NCBI GenBank assembly: GCA_014607495.2
Contig: CP053157.1
Coordinates: 3,348,001 to 3,412,000 of the forward strand
DNA length: 64,000 nucleotides
Direction: 5' to 3'
Source: Carposina sasakii
Taxonomy: Eukaryota > Arthropoda > Insecta > Lepidoptera > Carposinidae
The notes beneath the pieces were generated by a model, which searched no databases, was not told the origin of the DNA, and saw nothing but the letters and a program-made list of their open reading frames with translations. The position numbers were made by a program, and so were the translations under genes. Shown in pieces: positions 1 through 10,979 of the stretch. Positions within the stretch are counted from its first letter, which is position 1. Every line of letters starts with the position of its first letter.

Positions 1-78
1 GTAACCCAGGTATAAGCCGCGAGGTAGTTGAATACGCGACACCTGGATACAATTTATAACAATATCATATTTAGGTTA

Positions 79-186
79 TGTAAAATTATTAATAAAGAAA
101 TGGAAAAAATTCTTCACTCGAGTGGGAATCGAACCCACGACCACTGCATACCGTGCTAGTTGCTCTAACCACTGAGCTACCGGTTA
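79..186 (-). repeat. tRNA-derived SINE (family A)
   Basis: Read on the minus strand, an A-box-like TAGCTCAGTGG is followed by a B-box GGTTCGATTCC and an AT-rich tail (TTTTTTCCATTTCTTTATTA). The ends do not pair into an acceptor stem, so this is a SINE head and not a functional tRNA gene. Related copies occur at about 4030, 4500, 9813, 19322, 36949 and 47050. Confidence 0.8.
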
Positions 187-368
187 TGTGTTTAGGACCT
201 ATTAATGTTCTCATTAAAGCTATAATGCATTAGAGGACTTAACCTATAAATAATAATACCTTAGTTTAAATGGTGGGTCACCCGCAACCACTTTGGGAAA
301 CATTAGTTATATGAACATTTGGGATTTTTTTCTTTTACTAGAACATTTATATTGAATATATATATATA

Positions 369-1015
369 CTAGCTGTTGCCCGCGACTTCGTCCGCGCGCA
401 ACAAACAGAATATATTAAGTACTTCTGCGTATATATTTTTTGTTTTATTTTCTTGTGGCAGAATTTTTTCTCCGCAACCCGATCTTGACAACGCGACATA
501 TAATTGATTGACGTAAGTCAATTCCAACGTGTTTAAACGTTTGCCCCTGTGAAAAGACAGCAAAAGATAACTTAACAGGGAATTGAATTCTTTTAAAATG
601 TTGAATAACTTTTTCTAAGACGGTATTTTCATATCTCTCAAAATTTAGCTGGGCTGTTAAGGGTTCTGCATCAGGTTATCTAGACCTTCAATTTATTACG
701 AAGAAAGTGCTTATCATGAAACTTTCCTAAGACGGTATTTTCATATCTCTCAAAGCAATTCTGCATCAGGCAGTCTAGACCTTCAATTTTTTTCTTTCAG
801 TCATTTTATTCTTTCATACATATTTTTTGGATAACTTGAACCGTTTACGCAGCGCACGCAACGGAAGTCTCCAAAGTTGAATAATTTTCCCCGTGATTGG
901 TACTGTGATGATATATAGCCTAAAGCCTTCCTCGCTATCCATGCAGTAGTTCCGGAGATTAGCGCGTTCAATCAAACAAACAAACAAACAAACTCTTCAG
1001 CTTTATAATATTATA
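369..1015 (-). mobile_element. Helitron-like (Lep1-type) element with internal tandem repeat
   Basis: On the minus strand the element starts near 1015 with an ATATTATAAAGC-type 5' end followed by a (GTTT)n run. It ends at CTAG|T (369-372) after a GC-rich subterminal segment (GCGGACGAAGTCGCGGGCAA). This end structure is that of non-autonomous lepidopteran Helitrons. Inside are two imperfect copies of a unit holding TAAGACGGTATTTTCATATC and a TCTAGACCTTCAATTT motif (about 617-696 and 726-788). No coding capacity. Confidence 0.75.
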
Positions 1016-1149
1016 TATTATATAAGTATAGAAAATTTGGTACAGGAATAGATTGCACACTGAGAAAACACATACTTGCTCTTTTCTGTAACAATTTTTT
1101 GAGAACTAGAAAATAAAAGCAATTTATCCAGTCTCCTCCTCCTCCTTAC

Positions 1150-1355
1150 CTGATGGTAAGCAATCTGCTCATGCACAGACGCCATAAGCAGCTCCCCTAT
1201 AGTGTTAGCTTCGCTGATGACGCGACGCCGAAGCCTGGCCACGGGCGCCCAGCGCGAGTTTAACGCTGATATCGATTTGGCTGACTTGACGCTGTTCACG
1301 CAGGATAGAACTACCGTACCATGTGAGTCTCGGAGCGGCTTGTGGTATAGCTGAC
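1150..1355 (-). CDS. wake: wake coding exon 12 (last exon inside the window)
   Basis: A 206-base exon with acceptor CAACCCACAG and donor GTAAGG, codons 679-747. The peptide runs QLYHKPLRDSHGTVVLSCVN, then NSRWAPVARL and ELLMASVHEQIAYHQ, again close to ANKFN1 proteins. It ends in phase 0, so the gene continues to the left. The Ras-association-like C-terminal region described for the fly protein would lie outside the window. No further wake exon is visible in 1-1149. Confidence 0.95.
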
Positions 1356-1878
1356 CTGTGGGTTGAAATGTAGAGAAAATGAAAATGTACATATACACAT
1401 ATCTGCCTATTGTAGTTTACTGCTGTACGTAGATCTCCCCCAGGGAGCGACACAAGGTTATCGCCATGGGGGGGCTTTTGCCCATATGATTATGGGTTAA
1501 CCTGGGTTGATCGTGGTATGACTTTGGAACTATGATTTGCCTCCGATTCTTCTATACCTATATAATAAAACAAGAGTCGGGGGCTGTTATATGATAGTTA
1601 TATCAAACTTTTCGAGTTTTCGACCTTCAAAACTGACACAAAAAGTATCACGTAAATCACAATATCTAAGATTAATGATTGGTCTTCGCTCCGCTCTGGT
1701 CGCTGTATATGCACACAAATCTCAGTAACTTAACTGATTCGAATGCAGTTTTCGGGAATACATTGTAATGGGCATCACTAAACTTTTTTTAAATTATTTG
1801 TAGCAAATAGGAAATTACTGCAGTCTACGCGGACGGAGTTGCAGGTGTCCACTAATTATAATGTAATAGATCTCTTAC

Positions 1879-2014
1879 CTAGATCCTGAACGCATAATGC
1901 AGACTGCATCTGCGCAGCCGCTGTCAGCAGTTTGAGTCGGAAGTGAATGGAGGAGGACGTGTGCTTCTCCATGTCTGTGCGCAGAGCCTTTACGTCGTCC
2001 CATGCGCATGAAAC
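1879..2014 (-). CDS. wake: wake coding exon 11
   Basis: A 136-base exon with acceptor CTTACACAG and donor GTAAGA, codons 634-678. Its peptide contains WDDVKALRTDMEKHTSSSIH and LLTAAAQMQSAL, matching the strongly conserved family segment that follows exon 10. It is probably helical. It starts in phase 0 and leaves one base for exon 12. Confidence 0.95.
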
Positions 2015-2422
2015 CTGTGTAAGTGGAAACAACGTTAGATGTGGTAAGACAAAATCTGTGAGGGATGAATTGTACGAAGAATGAATCCAAATTAAGCTAA
2101 CGCAAGGTCTTCGGTTTTGTTGGAAACGCATAATTACATTATAACTAATATTTTCGGTTTACGATGCACTGACATCAGGTAATCAGATTCTGTCTGATTT
2201 TGTGTAGAATAGGAACTTAGGCTACAAAACCTTGACCATGGTATTTTCGTTATTTTTAAGACCGGGCAATCTACAAAAATCCTTGGAAATTCCTAGATTT
2301 TTGAGCTCTACATTTCTTGGGACATGCCTCAGCTAGCCGCAATGTAAATAGAACTATTACTATTAGAACTATAAGAGGTAACGGAAGTTATGAATCTACC
2401 AAGTCATGTTACGAGTACACAC

Positions 2423-2555
2423 CTTCATTAGCCAATGGAAGTCGGTGTAGATGCACGTGGGATAGGTCTCGTCCACCTCGATAACCGGAAGGAACTCCTC
2501 ACTCGTCACCAGCACCTTGTCTTCGTGGTACAGGATACAAGCCAGGTACACTCCT
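2423..2555 (-). CDS. wake: wake coding exon 10
   Basis: A 133-base exon with acceptor ATGTCCAG and donor GTGTGT, codons 589-633. The peptide GVYLACILYHEDKVLVTSEE and the following FLPVIEVDETYP and FHWLMK stretches are highly conserved in WAKE/ANKFN1 proteins. I know of no assigned fold for this part. Intron 9 upstream is only 110 bases. Confidence 0.95.
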
Positions 2556-2665
2556 CTGGACATAGAGTACAGGTTTTAGCAATTTATAGGTACAATTCAG
2601 AAATCTACAAGTTCAGACAACTTGTGGATGACCATGAAAGAGTTGGCTAATTTGTTCAGAATTAC

Positions 2666-2861
2666 CGTCTAAGATTCTTCTGGAACTTGCTAGCAGCAGT
2701 AAACAGCTGCCTGATGGTGGCAGTTTTCTTTTTCGGCACTCTTAGGGGTTGCGCTGGAGTCTTCTGCCGCGCCCCGGTAGCGGCTATGGCTAGAGCTTCG
2801 AGAGCCGCGGCCGCGCCACCGCAGTCACCGCGGTTACCTCGGGCTGACACGTCACGCCAAC
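2666..2861 (-). CDS. wake: wake coding exon 9 (region just after FN3)
   Basis: A 196-base exon with acceptor TTAATTAG and donor GTAATT, codons 524-588. It begins by completing SSWRDV, the conserved motif right after the FN3 domain. It then has an Ala/Gly-rich insertion of about 30 residues and the basic, conserved segment VPKKKTATIRQLFTAASKFQ. The Ala-rich insertion is probably species- or order-specific. Both junction phases fit. Confidence 0.93.
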
Positions 2862-3050
2862 CTAATTAATAGATGATGCCCTTTTACTTGGAGATTCTAA
2901 ACTAAATGAAATCATTTATTCTACATTCTACATGAAACCTACTGGTCCCCAGGTTACAAAGCCCCAAGAAAATTGAACAGTATCTTCCGCCGCTTGGTTC
3001 CCATGTTACTAAAGCTCAAGCGAATTGCCACAATAGTAATAGCTGAATAA

Positions 3051-3147
3051 ACTTACTTCTCGGGACAACACTCCTCGGTACAGAAACCGACATCGGTCCC
3101 CATCTCTTGACATTCCCCGCCGCAGCTCTGAGGCAGTATCTTCTGCT
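3051..3147 (-). pseudogene. Decayed tandem copy of the 3' half of wake exon 8 (FN3)
   Basis: Within intron 8, a stretch matches the end of exon 8 including its GTAAGT donor (here 3056-3051). By eye I count about 13 differences over about 93 aligned bases. The translation still reads as the FN3 F-G region, but the GW motif is now RW and other residues have changed. Extending upstream in the same frame meets a TAA, and no copy of the exon's first half is visible. It is either a dead exon duplicate or, less likely, a cryptic alternative terminal segment. Confidence 0.8.
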
Positions 3148-3225
3148 CTCTTATCAAACACGGTTCCTAGGTACTCTTACTAAAAATTAACCGCCACAAA
3201 AACTTGGTTATCAGAAGGAACTTAC

Positions 3226-3423
3226 TGCTCGGGACAACACTCCTCGGCACGGAAACCGACGTCGGTCCCCAGCCCTTGACATTCCCCGCCGCCGCCCTGA
3301 AGAAGTACCGTCGGCCGCGCGTCAGTCCCGCCGCCTGCAGCCGCGTGCCGCTCGCGGAGCCCGACGCGGGGATCTCGCGACTGCCGCACACATTGGAGAA
3401 GTCTGCTCGCGATGACCATTCCA
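3226..3423 (-). CDS. wake: wake coding exon 8 (second half of the fibronectin type III domain)
   Basis: A 198-base exon with acceptor CATCCTCCAG and donor GTAAGT, codons 458-523. It begins VEWSSRADFSNVCGSREI and contains GLTRGRRYFFRAAAGNVKGW followed by GP and PRSVVPSS. The last stretch is the strongly conserved FN3 strand F-G hallmark of WAKE/ANKFN1. The exon is very GC-rich. A partial, decayed copy of its 3' half lies about 169 bases downstream in intron 8. The plus-strand ORFs over it are shadows. Confidence 0.97.
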
Positions 3424-3548
3424 CTGGAGGATGGAGGAAAAGTTTTTAGGTTGTAAGTGGACTAGCTTATAGTTTATTGCCAGTTACTGATGGTATAGTA
3501 GTATTTTAATATGTAACAGAACATAGCAATGTTCAATGATGTAAAATC

Positions 3549-3716
3549 GTACTAAGTCGCGTAGCATCGGCAGAGTCGAATAGTACCCATGCCTGACCGT
3601 GGGCATCGTAAGGGTTTCTGGGAGGGGGCAGCTGTGCCTCCCATGTTGACAACATAGTCCGAAAATCACAATGCGGTCACGGACGCGCCTGCCCATCATG
3701 GTGACTGGGCAAACCA
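3549..3716 (+). repeat. RTE-tailed SINE (family C), body fragment in wake intron 7
   Basis: The sequence matches the body of the family seen complete at 45661 and 59411, including GGGTTTC, TTGACAACATAGTCCGAAAA and GTGGTGACT. The 3' tail is missing. It is degenerate and lies between wake exons 8 and 7. Confidence 0.75.
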
Positions 3717-3825
3717 AAATACAAAATGTAACAATTACTTGTAGGTACATGACGAATTTTACCGAACGCGCTATGAATATACCTATACCGGAAATCTTCC
3801 AATAATTTTGACTTCAAATCCTTAC

Positions 3826-3977
3826 CTCTAAACTTGGTAACAATCGGCGGGTCCCTCTGCGCGCTGCCCCGAGGATCTTTCAGCCGCACGTTGACGGTGT
3901 GTGCGCCGCACACCTCCAGGTCGGGCGGCGGCGGCGCGGGCGGCACGCGCGACTGCTGCCAACCAAGCACCAGGCGT
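3826..3977 (-). CDS. wake: wake coding exon 7 (first half of the fibronectin type III domain)
   Basis: A 152-base exon with acceptor CCCTTCCAG and donor GTAAGG, codons 407-457. The peptide has a Pro-rich lead (VPPAPPPPDLEV) and then beta strands A-C of an FN3 domain (TVNVRLKDP, then PPIVTKF). The domain is split between this exon and exon 8. Local GC content is far above that of the introns. The poly-Pro lead may be a feature of this lineage. Confidence 0.95.
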
Positions 3978-4029
3978 CTGGAAGGGACCACAGAGGGTAT
4001 GTAACAATAATAATATAAATATTTTAAGA

Positions 4030-4148
4030 AATGAGTTTTTTTTTCACCCGAGTGAGTCTTGAACTCACGACCTCTCGCATACCGTGCTTCGCTCTAATAA
4101 ACTGAGCTACCGGTCAATTAACTCGGATGACGAATTTGACCATCTCTT
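4030..4148 (-). repeat. tRNA-derived SINE (family A) in wake intron 6
   Basis: Minus-strand B-box-like GAGTTCAAGACTC and a degraded A-box GGTAGCTCAGTTTATT, with the family's 5' flank AAGAGATGGTCAAATTCGTC. It is an old copy. Confidence 0.75.
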
Positions 4149-4194
4149 AAAAAAAATAATTACATTACGTTTTTGGGAACGTTATTTTTCATAA

Positions 4195-4400
4195 TAATAA
4201 TAAATACATGCTTCACATCACATTAACCTAGTCCCACACGAAGATCCTTAAGGTTTTGTCTCGTAAATACCTGCTAACCATCGATACATAACAATATACA
4301 TAGATAAGCATAGAAACATCCATGACTCGGAGACAAACATCGATATTCATTATATTTATGTTTGCACCTACCGAGATTAGTACCCAGGACCAGATGTCGC
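4195..4400 (-). repeat. Second tRNA-like SINE (family B), truncated
   Basis: It matches the better copy at 57515-57760 over the segments AACCTAGTCCCACA, AGTATAGAAACATCCATGACTCGG-like and the ACCTACCG..ATT region. The tRNA-like head is damaged. It lies in wake intron 6. Confidence 0.65.
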
Positions 4401-4499
4401 AAGCAGGATCAAGGTACAAGGACACAGGAGACTTCCATTGTGGAAGCGAGACCATACCATTATGGGTAGGTTTGACTAATCTACGGATTAGTACCTAAT

Positions 4500-4606
4500 A
4501 ATTCGTCACCGAGTTAAACTAGCTCACGATTGGTAGATACAGCACGAAATGCGAAGGTCGTGGGTTCGAACTCGGGTGAATTTTTTTTCATATCTTAAGC
4601 ATATTA
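4500..4606 (+). repeat. tRNA-derived SINE (family A), degraded
   Basis: Plus-strand copy with the B-box GGTCGTGGGTTCGAACTCGG followed by a T-rich tail. The A-box is damaged. It lies in wake intron 6. Confidence 0.65.
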
Positions 4607-4639
4607 CAACTTGGTAACACAGATGTGTCTGTATGTTTA

Positions 4640-4830
4640 AGGCTATGTTAAGCGAAAAGCTACGTAAATAGCCCACTAAAAGGTACCTATCCACAAAATT
4701 TCAGATTCAAAATCACATGTTTATTTTTCCACTATGGAGCATTTCTCTCAGGATATGTTCATAGCAACTTGTAACTAATATTAACATGTGATTTCGAGCT
4801 ATTTTGCTAAACGTGGTTCTCTATAGTGGG
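4640..4830. repeat. Partial copy of the ~250-bp TIR element seen at 20466
   Basis: It contains GTTAAGCGAAAAGCT, AAATAGCCCACTAAAAGG, AATCACATGTTTATT and TTCTCTATAGTGGG in the same order as in the element at 20466-20715. The outer ends are lost. It lies in wake intron 6, and a further dispersed repeat with TGGCTACCCCATCTCGGGAA follows at about 4810-4890. Confidence 0.65.
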
Positions 4831-4921
4831 ATCTCCTTATGATCTTGAAGTTTTGGCTACCCCATCTCGGGAACACAGACGTGTCTGTATGTATGTATAT
4901 CTATCACGCAAAGTAACTCAC

Positions 4922-5032
4922 TTCAAAGTCCGCACTCGCCTCTCCCAGTGCTGCGCTTGCTTGTCCTTCTCGGACGAGCCGGTGCCTCCAGCGCAGCCGG
5001 TGGTGCCGGCCGCCTGACCGGATGCTGATGAC
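4922..5032 (-). CDS. wake: wake coding exon 6 (linker)
   Basis: A 111-base exon with acceptor CCTTTCAG and donor GTGAGT, codons 370-406. The first part is a low-complexity Gly/Ala/Ser/Thr run that is probably lineage-specific. The end, KQAQHWERRVRTLK, is the conserved W-E-R-R segment that precedes the fibronectin domain in the family. The plus-strand ORF over the same bases is a shadow. Confidence 0.92.
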
Positions 5033-5158
5033 CTGAAAGGGCAGATCATAAACATTATCCAAGATAATAGGGGGACTTAGACAATGTAATAATATTACGT
5101 GCATCAGAAATTCGCAATGTTGTCGATTTCCTCTAATTGAAAGCGCGATGATGAACTG

Positions 5159-5226
5159 CTTCTTCGTCAGTCAGCCTATTGTCCACTAATGGACGTAGGC
5201 CTCCCCCAGAGCACGCCACAAGACTC
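5159..5226 (-). repeat. RTE/SINE-C tail fragment
   Basis: A minus-strand copy of the 3' tail only: GGGGGAGGCCTACGTCC, a short GTGGAC segment and AATAGGCTGAC. It lies in wake intron 5. Confidence 0.7.
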
Positions 5227-5363
5227 GGTCTAACTGCTATTAAAACATAATTCGAAAATGGCATTTGTGCAAAGGTTACTTCTAAAGTTCTGAACTTTCT
5301 TGCTGTCAGCAAGAAAGAAAGGGAGATTGAACATTCAGTCTATTAGGATTGAACTTTGCTTAC

Positions 5364-5484
5364 CTGGTGCAAGCTTCCTCCCGACAAGTCCTCTCCGGGG
5401 CACAGCCAGTGACCTCATGCAGGCGGGCCTCGGCTTCTCTGGTCAACCTTCGCAAATGGGCACCTAAGGCTTCTGAGCAGTTGA
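5364..5484 (-). CDS. wake: wake coding exon 5 (linker between ankyrin and FN3)
   Basis: A 121-base exon with acceptor TCTTCCAG and donor GTAAGC, codons 330-369. The peptide runs from NCSEALGAHLRRLTREAEAR into a Cys-containing stretch (VTGCAPERTCREEAC). This matches the charged, probably helical linker that follows the ankyrin repeats in ANKFN1 proteins. Both phases fit the neighbouring exons. The function of the linker is not known to me. Confidence 0.9.
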
Positions 5485-8400
5485 CTGGAAGATAAAGATA
5501 CATTTTACTATAAAGGTTGTATGATCATAAGTTGTCATTGATTTTCCCGAAGCGGTTAATAAGTAGTCGAAAATCAAAGTGGCTAAAATTAGCAAACTTC
5601 AAGTAGAGTTAGAATACTCGTATGTAAAGAGACCTTAAACCTAATCTTAGTCAGTTATCTCCGTTTTTAACATAAACTGTTGAGAGAGAAAAGGACAGGT
5701 AGGACTAATTTTACGTGTGACTACCGGAATCGACCATATTTTGTGTTAAAAGTCTGAGTATAAGTTCAGATTATGCTTGGACTATGAGGACAGATATGTA
5801 ACGTGGGTATTTCATTTAGGTACCGCTCGTGACTTGCGTAAAATACAGAATAAACCAAAAGTCGTTACTTCGTAAAGATAACATTTTTATTTACCGGAGT
5901 AAAAACTACTCTATACGCTATGAAAAACTAAATCGAAATACTTATTTAGCGTACCAAATTTCATCCGAATCTGTAGGTACTGCAGTTATGTCTACTCGTA
6001 CATTATCACTATTTATGTTTCTATCTGTAGGTAGAATAAATAATTCTTAACTTCTAAACATCTCAAACATTTACCCACCTAAAATAATACCTCCAATAAT
6101 TCAAGTACGATAAATAGAATAGATAGATATTATAATTAAGATAACAAACCGATTATAGGGACAGGCACGTATACGTGTTGATTTAATTCCAAAACTAATC
6201 AAACCTGTGATTTTAATGTAATTAACTATTCGAGCAGATATTTGCCTGCCAAGTTATTTGTTATTAAGCCTCTTACCCTCATAAAGCTTTAATATAGGTA
6301 ATCGCAGAAATTTGATACCCAAAATAATGAAAAAGATAGAGATGAACAAAAACAAATTTTGAAGAAGTTATAAACTAGGGTTCTCCAAAATGTAAAGAGG
6401 TTTATTTAGTACCTAATACAATCCTTAGGTATTTATAGCATATTGAAAGCAGTGAACGGTGCGCCTTAATCTCTATAAATGATTAAACAGGTTAGATCAA
6501 TATCACCGCTTATTTGGGAACGTAATTAATTGGTTTGGTGTATTTTTGATTAATTAGAAATGTATGCATTTAGTGTTAGTACACGGATCGTCTGACTATC
6601 CCAAAGGTCTATCCAATTTTCAGACTAACTTGGTTTGGCATAACATTCTTCATTTTATTTAAATAGGTATAGGTAGGAGAGTTGTATGTACCTACATACC
6701 TAATACCAAACTCTGTTAAAGGTTTCTAACACCTTACCTAACATAGTTATATGAGTAGTATTACTAACATGAAATATGGTTCAGTATAGTTCTCTCTGCT
6801 AAACTATTTGCTTTGTAGGTAGGTACTCGTAAGTATAGTAAAAGTAATACATCCATCCATCAAGCTAGCCAAGTACCGAATATCAGAGGCAAGTAACTTA
6901 ATATTGAAAAAGTAAATAAGTAGGGAGGTTTGATTGTGTGATCTGTGGGAGGTGCAATAGGCGATGAACACACTATCGTAAGTTTTCGAAGTGTGTAGGC
7001 CAAAACCGTGCTTTACGGGTGTAAATTTAGTCTAGTCATTCGAATTGACTCTCTGTTTCGAAAAACCGCATAAGGCCTACCTATGGTAGTATTTATAGTA
7101 TCTACGATATCAGTGGTAGATTATTTTCTAAGTGTAGAAACAAAACTGTGGTCTGCGAAAGTTCGCATTATAAAGACCCTAAAACGCTCGTATTTTACGT
7201 GATTTACGGAATGGCTAGGAAGGCCAATTTAAAAATATGGGGAAAAATCAAGGGATTTTAGAAGGCTAGCACTTTGCGGTCCGAAATCGAAAAGGCACGC
7301 TCGCTTCGCTCGCTTTTATTTTAAAAGTTGACCGGGCAAGGTTCCAGAAGCCAACTTATCTACGAAACTCGGACGTATAATTCAAAATGACTAGCAGTTT
7401 TGTAAATCTTACATATTATTCAATGTGCCTCCCATATGTACACAACCTAACCAGGCATTTGTCGATCGTCATAACTTGGTCAACAACTAGCCTCCCGGGG
7501 GCACCGCATTTATCATACATTTACTTTGTTAGTACTCTACACGGAACTTGTAAATTCTACGAGTATAGGTAAGTTATGTTACAATTTGTGTAGCTTGAAT
7601 ATTATGCAGTACTAGCTGTTGCCCACGACTCTGTCCACGTGGACTGCAGAAAAAACAAAATGTCGAAATAATCCAGGATAAAAATATTTTCTTAGGTAGG
7701 AATCATTTGATTTAGGTAAGTATTTTTGAAGGTAAAAAGCGGTCCCCCGACGCGACAAAATTTAATCAAAAATTTCATACGTACGGTCAACAGCAGGCCA
7801 AGATAACCATTTGCAGTTCAAAATTAGCGGCTATGCCTCCGACATAAAGGTGGCACAAAGTCCCGAGTAGATAGTCTGACATGCTTTAGTACTTACGTAG
7901 TGTTAAAAGTAATTTTTTGCTTTTTATAGGGTTTAGCATTTTAAACCTTTTGTCATAATAATTGCGTACTTTTTTTGGGTCGGGGGTTTTTTATCATGTA
8001 TGTTCCATAGAGAGTGTAGGGGTAAGAAAGTATTTCTCGTAATTGCCGGGAACAGGAAAAAAGAAAAAATAACATGTAATCTAGGATAAGGCATATAGTG
8101 CAAGTACGACCCATAATTTTCTAAAAAGTATTTTTTTAATTTAAAATTCAAACCCATGACATATAAAACGTATCTGAAATGGGCGAAACGTGAGTCGTTT
8201 TTCATCGCCAGCTAGGAATAACTGATTAACAATTCTCGAAATGTCTCGAGTTGAAACGAAGCCGAATTAGACATATTTCAGCACGAGACAGATATTTGAT
8301 TTTATTCTGTCATACTTGCTAAAATATACCTTATAACTCAAGGGGTAAATAGATATTTCTTCGCACCGCATTCGTTAACGTTGCGTTTCGGCTCAAAATG

Positions 8401-9283
8401 TTTGTTGAAGAATTGCGCCCCAGAGCGACCACCTCCGTTTACATAAAAGAGGTTTGTTTTTTCACCGAGTGTTCAGGAGTTTGATTTCAACCACCAAAGA
8501 GGAATGAGCGAACAGAGCTTTACTAGTTAATTACAAAAGTATCTAGGGTTATAATCCCGAGATAAGTACAGTATCTCTGCGGTTGCGATTTTTTTCTAAA
8601 CGTCACAGAAAGGATTAGAGCAGAAGGATGAGCGGTTTGGACCCATCACCTAACTTATTAGATAACAATGATAACAGAAGTGGTTAATATCTAGAAATGC
8701 CAATAAATAGTCCACTTATCATCGTTATCGGATTACCCTTTTGATTTGGAAGTAACGGATAGCGTTGAGTGTTTTGATTTTTTATTCTGTTTGCGGAAAA
8801 TGTTTGGGGAGTGATAAGCCGGATCTGGTAATTTATGTGACACGCATTGACTATGGAATATTTATAATGAGGGGTTGGGTGACCAAAGTTAGGTACACTG
8901 GACCACTGGTATTTTTTGACCAGGGTGTCAGGTCGGTCAGGGAGCCGAATATACAGTAGGTATTAAAGGGTCGAAGAACAGATGGCCTAATGGAACCGAA
9001 AGGTTCTAGTTTCGAGTTACATACGAGTGTCCTGTATGTAACGGTAGTAACGTCACAATAGCGTGACGCAGGTGCGTAGTAACATGACTAGACCGTGACT
9101 AGACAGACAGTCGTAAGACGTGATGTCAAATAATGAAACTTATGACCATGACCCCGACTGATAATATAGGGAGGAGTGATCACTATGAATGATTCTGCGT
9201 CACTCATGCTAATAAGTGCGAAAGTCTATTCTCACTTAGTCACTCCATGCGCATATGAGTGCTATAGTTGATCTGGTATCTAG
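5485..9283 (-). other. wake intron 4, first part: no gene seen
   Basis: AT-rich DNA with many stops in all frames. The only recognisable item is a Helitron 3'-end fragment at about 7611-7665 (minus strand, CCACGTGGACAGAGTCGTGG before CTAGT). The short ORFs here, for example on the plus strand at 5829-6050 and on the minus strand at 7933-8205, have no familiar motifs and I treat them as chance. Confidence 0.6.
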
Positions 9284-9508
9284 CCGCGTGGTGCCGGCAG
9301 AGCAGAATTTGTACCACCCCAATTCACCCCATACCTGCCCGTGGGTATCGTACGAGGGTTTCCGGGAGGTGGTGCTGACAACATAGTCCGAAAATCATAC
9401 TACGGTCACGTGGTGACTATGGGCACAAACCTCCCATGGCAGTAGCCTTCTGGTGTGCTCTGAGGGAGGCCTATGTCTAGCAGTGGACTGCAATAGGCTG
9501 ACGACGAT
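9284..9508 (+). repeat. RTE-tailed SINE (family C)
   Basis: A plus-strand copy with head CGCGTGGTGCCGGCAGAGCA, body GGGTTTCCGGGAGGTGG and TTGACAACATAGTCC-type segment, and tail GGGAGGCCTATGTCTAGCAG. The end (AATAGGCTGACGACGATG) matches the usual (TGA)n terminus. It lies in wake intron 4. Confidence 0.8.
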
Positions 9509-9812
9509 GTTTGGCTTTTGCCAGTTTTAGTCTATGATAAAGTGTCGCGGTCAGAATAGAACAGCGGTTGTCACGCGGTTTAATGCATTCGCAATGAGCA
9601 TGTTACGCGATACGGAGATGTACCTACCAAAATCTATTTTGGCATTGCTCCCTGGTTTCGCCATAACACCACTGACTGCATGAATGCTCGCCGTGTAACA
9701 TGTAACATTACACCGCGTAACAAATGTCAGTACCGAACTTTATAAATAACGGAGAAGTTTGCTTACGTTTTTATTAAATTGCCTGTAATGTCTTCAGTAA
9801 TGGGTAGTTATA

Positions 9813-9958
9813 TCATAATAAAATTATTAATAAAGAAAATGGAAAAAATTCTTCACCCGAGTGGGAATCGAACCCACGACCGCTGCAAAACGTGCTAGCC
9901 GCTATAACCACTAAGCCACCGGGTCAATTACTTGGATGACGAATTTTACCATCTCTTT
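9813..9958 (-). repeat. tRNA-derived SINE (family A), near full length
   Basis: On the minus strand: family 5' flank AAGAGATGGTAAAATTCGTC, a damaged A-box, B-box GGTTCGATTCC, and a tail TTTTTTCCATTTTCTTTATT. It lies in wake intron 4. This copy helps define the family length, about 145 bases. Confidence 0.8.
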
Positions 9959-9984
9959 TATATCATTATATCTATTTATATCAT

Positions 9985-10095
9985 TGATAAGACTGTGACT
10001 AGACCAGACAACTGTGAAGCGTGATATCCAAATAATGAACCGACGAAACGACTTCAAGAAGCAATGAACCAATGACCATGACCAGCTGGTACCAT
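9985..10095 (+). repeat. Local duplicate of the 9085-9145 segment
   Basis: Motifs GACTGTGACTAGAC, GTGATATCCAAATAATGAA and AATGACCATGACC recur in the same order at about 9085-9155 with substitutions. The two copies flank a SINE-C and a SINE-A. This looks like a small local duplication. Confidence 0.5.
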
Positions 10096-10626
10096 GAACT
10101 TTTAGCCCAATATTATTAATCGCTCAGTAACACTTCGATCGCACTCAACTACTGACAATAGACCTCTTTTGTCAAATAAAATAAAGCACTATCAGAATCT
10201 CTCCTCCTTACCTTAAGGGTAATTTGGCACTAATAATATTGAGTTAAGCATGATTTTTTACATTGTGAAAAAGATAGATCACAATACAGCTAATAACCGT
10301 GTTGTTTCCACAATGGATAAACCTTGCTTTATAAGCTAATACAACAATCAGATAATAGGAGTAATCATTACGAAATTTATGCTTATCCTACGTCATATAT
10401 TATCATAATGCTAAGTGCGAAAATCCTGCTTGTCTGTTACGCACTACAAAAACCGTTGCGTATTGGTAACGCTACACAATAGTACTTAGAGGGAATGTTT
10501 TTTGGGGCCTTTTAATTCCAGGATAATACGAATAAAACTCTCTTTCCATATCGCGAATCTTTATAACTTTAGAGTTCTTTGGAGAATTAGACGCATCAAT
10601 TATGCCCACTTATAATTCCTCAATAT

Positions 10627-10690
10627 CATCATCAGCCTATTACAGTCCACTGCTAGATGTAGGTAGGTCCCCCACAGCACACCACAAGGT
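10627..10690 (-). repeat. RTE/SINE-C tail fragment
   Basis: Minus-strand tail copy ending in AATAGGCTGATGATGATAT, with the usual CAGCAGTGGACTG slightly mutated. It lies near the 3' end of wake intron 4. Confidence 0.7.
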
Positions 10691-10875
10691 TTGATCTCCC
10701 GTCTTCTCCATACAGTCACTACCGGCCACCCTCTTAAAGTCCACCCCCAATAACATCGAACATAACCTTTAGCCACCATAATAGGTATTATAGTTAAGTT
10801 TCTTCTAAATGAGACCCTCTGATTTTACCGAATAAACATAATTTAAATTTTATAAATAAATAGTTAAAGACTTAC

Positions 10876-10979
10876 ATTGTGTCCCTTCCCTGGCTCCAAA
10901 CTCCATAAGCATTGTTGCCAATGCCCTGTTGTTGGCGAGAACGGCCACGTCCAGGGGTGACAGGCCATCGGAGTTGAGA
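10876..10979 (-). CDS. wake: wake coding exon 4 (second ankyrin repeat)
   Basis: A 104-base exon between TTTCAG and the consensus donor GTAAGT, codons 295-329. The peptide contains NSDGLSPLDVAVLANNRAL and then MLMEFGA, the canonical G-x-x-PLxVA...LL..GA ankyrin signature. The AGT codon split between exons 3 and 4 gives the Ser of VNS, as expected for the family. Intron 4, downstream, is the second largest (5.4 kb). Confidence 0.95.

Noticed and set aside
112..182. tRNA gene on the minus strand
   Set aside because: A- and B-box-like motifs are present but the ends do not form an acceptor stem, and the same sequence recurs as a SINE head at six other places.
2662..2869. Plus-strand ORF over wake exon 9
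   Set aside because: It is the antisense shadow of a spliced, conserved exon.
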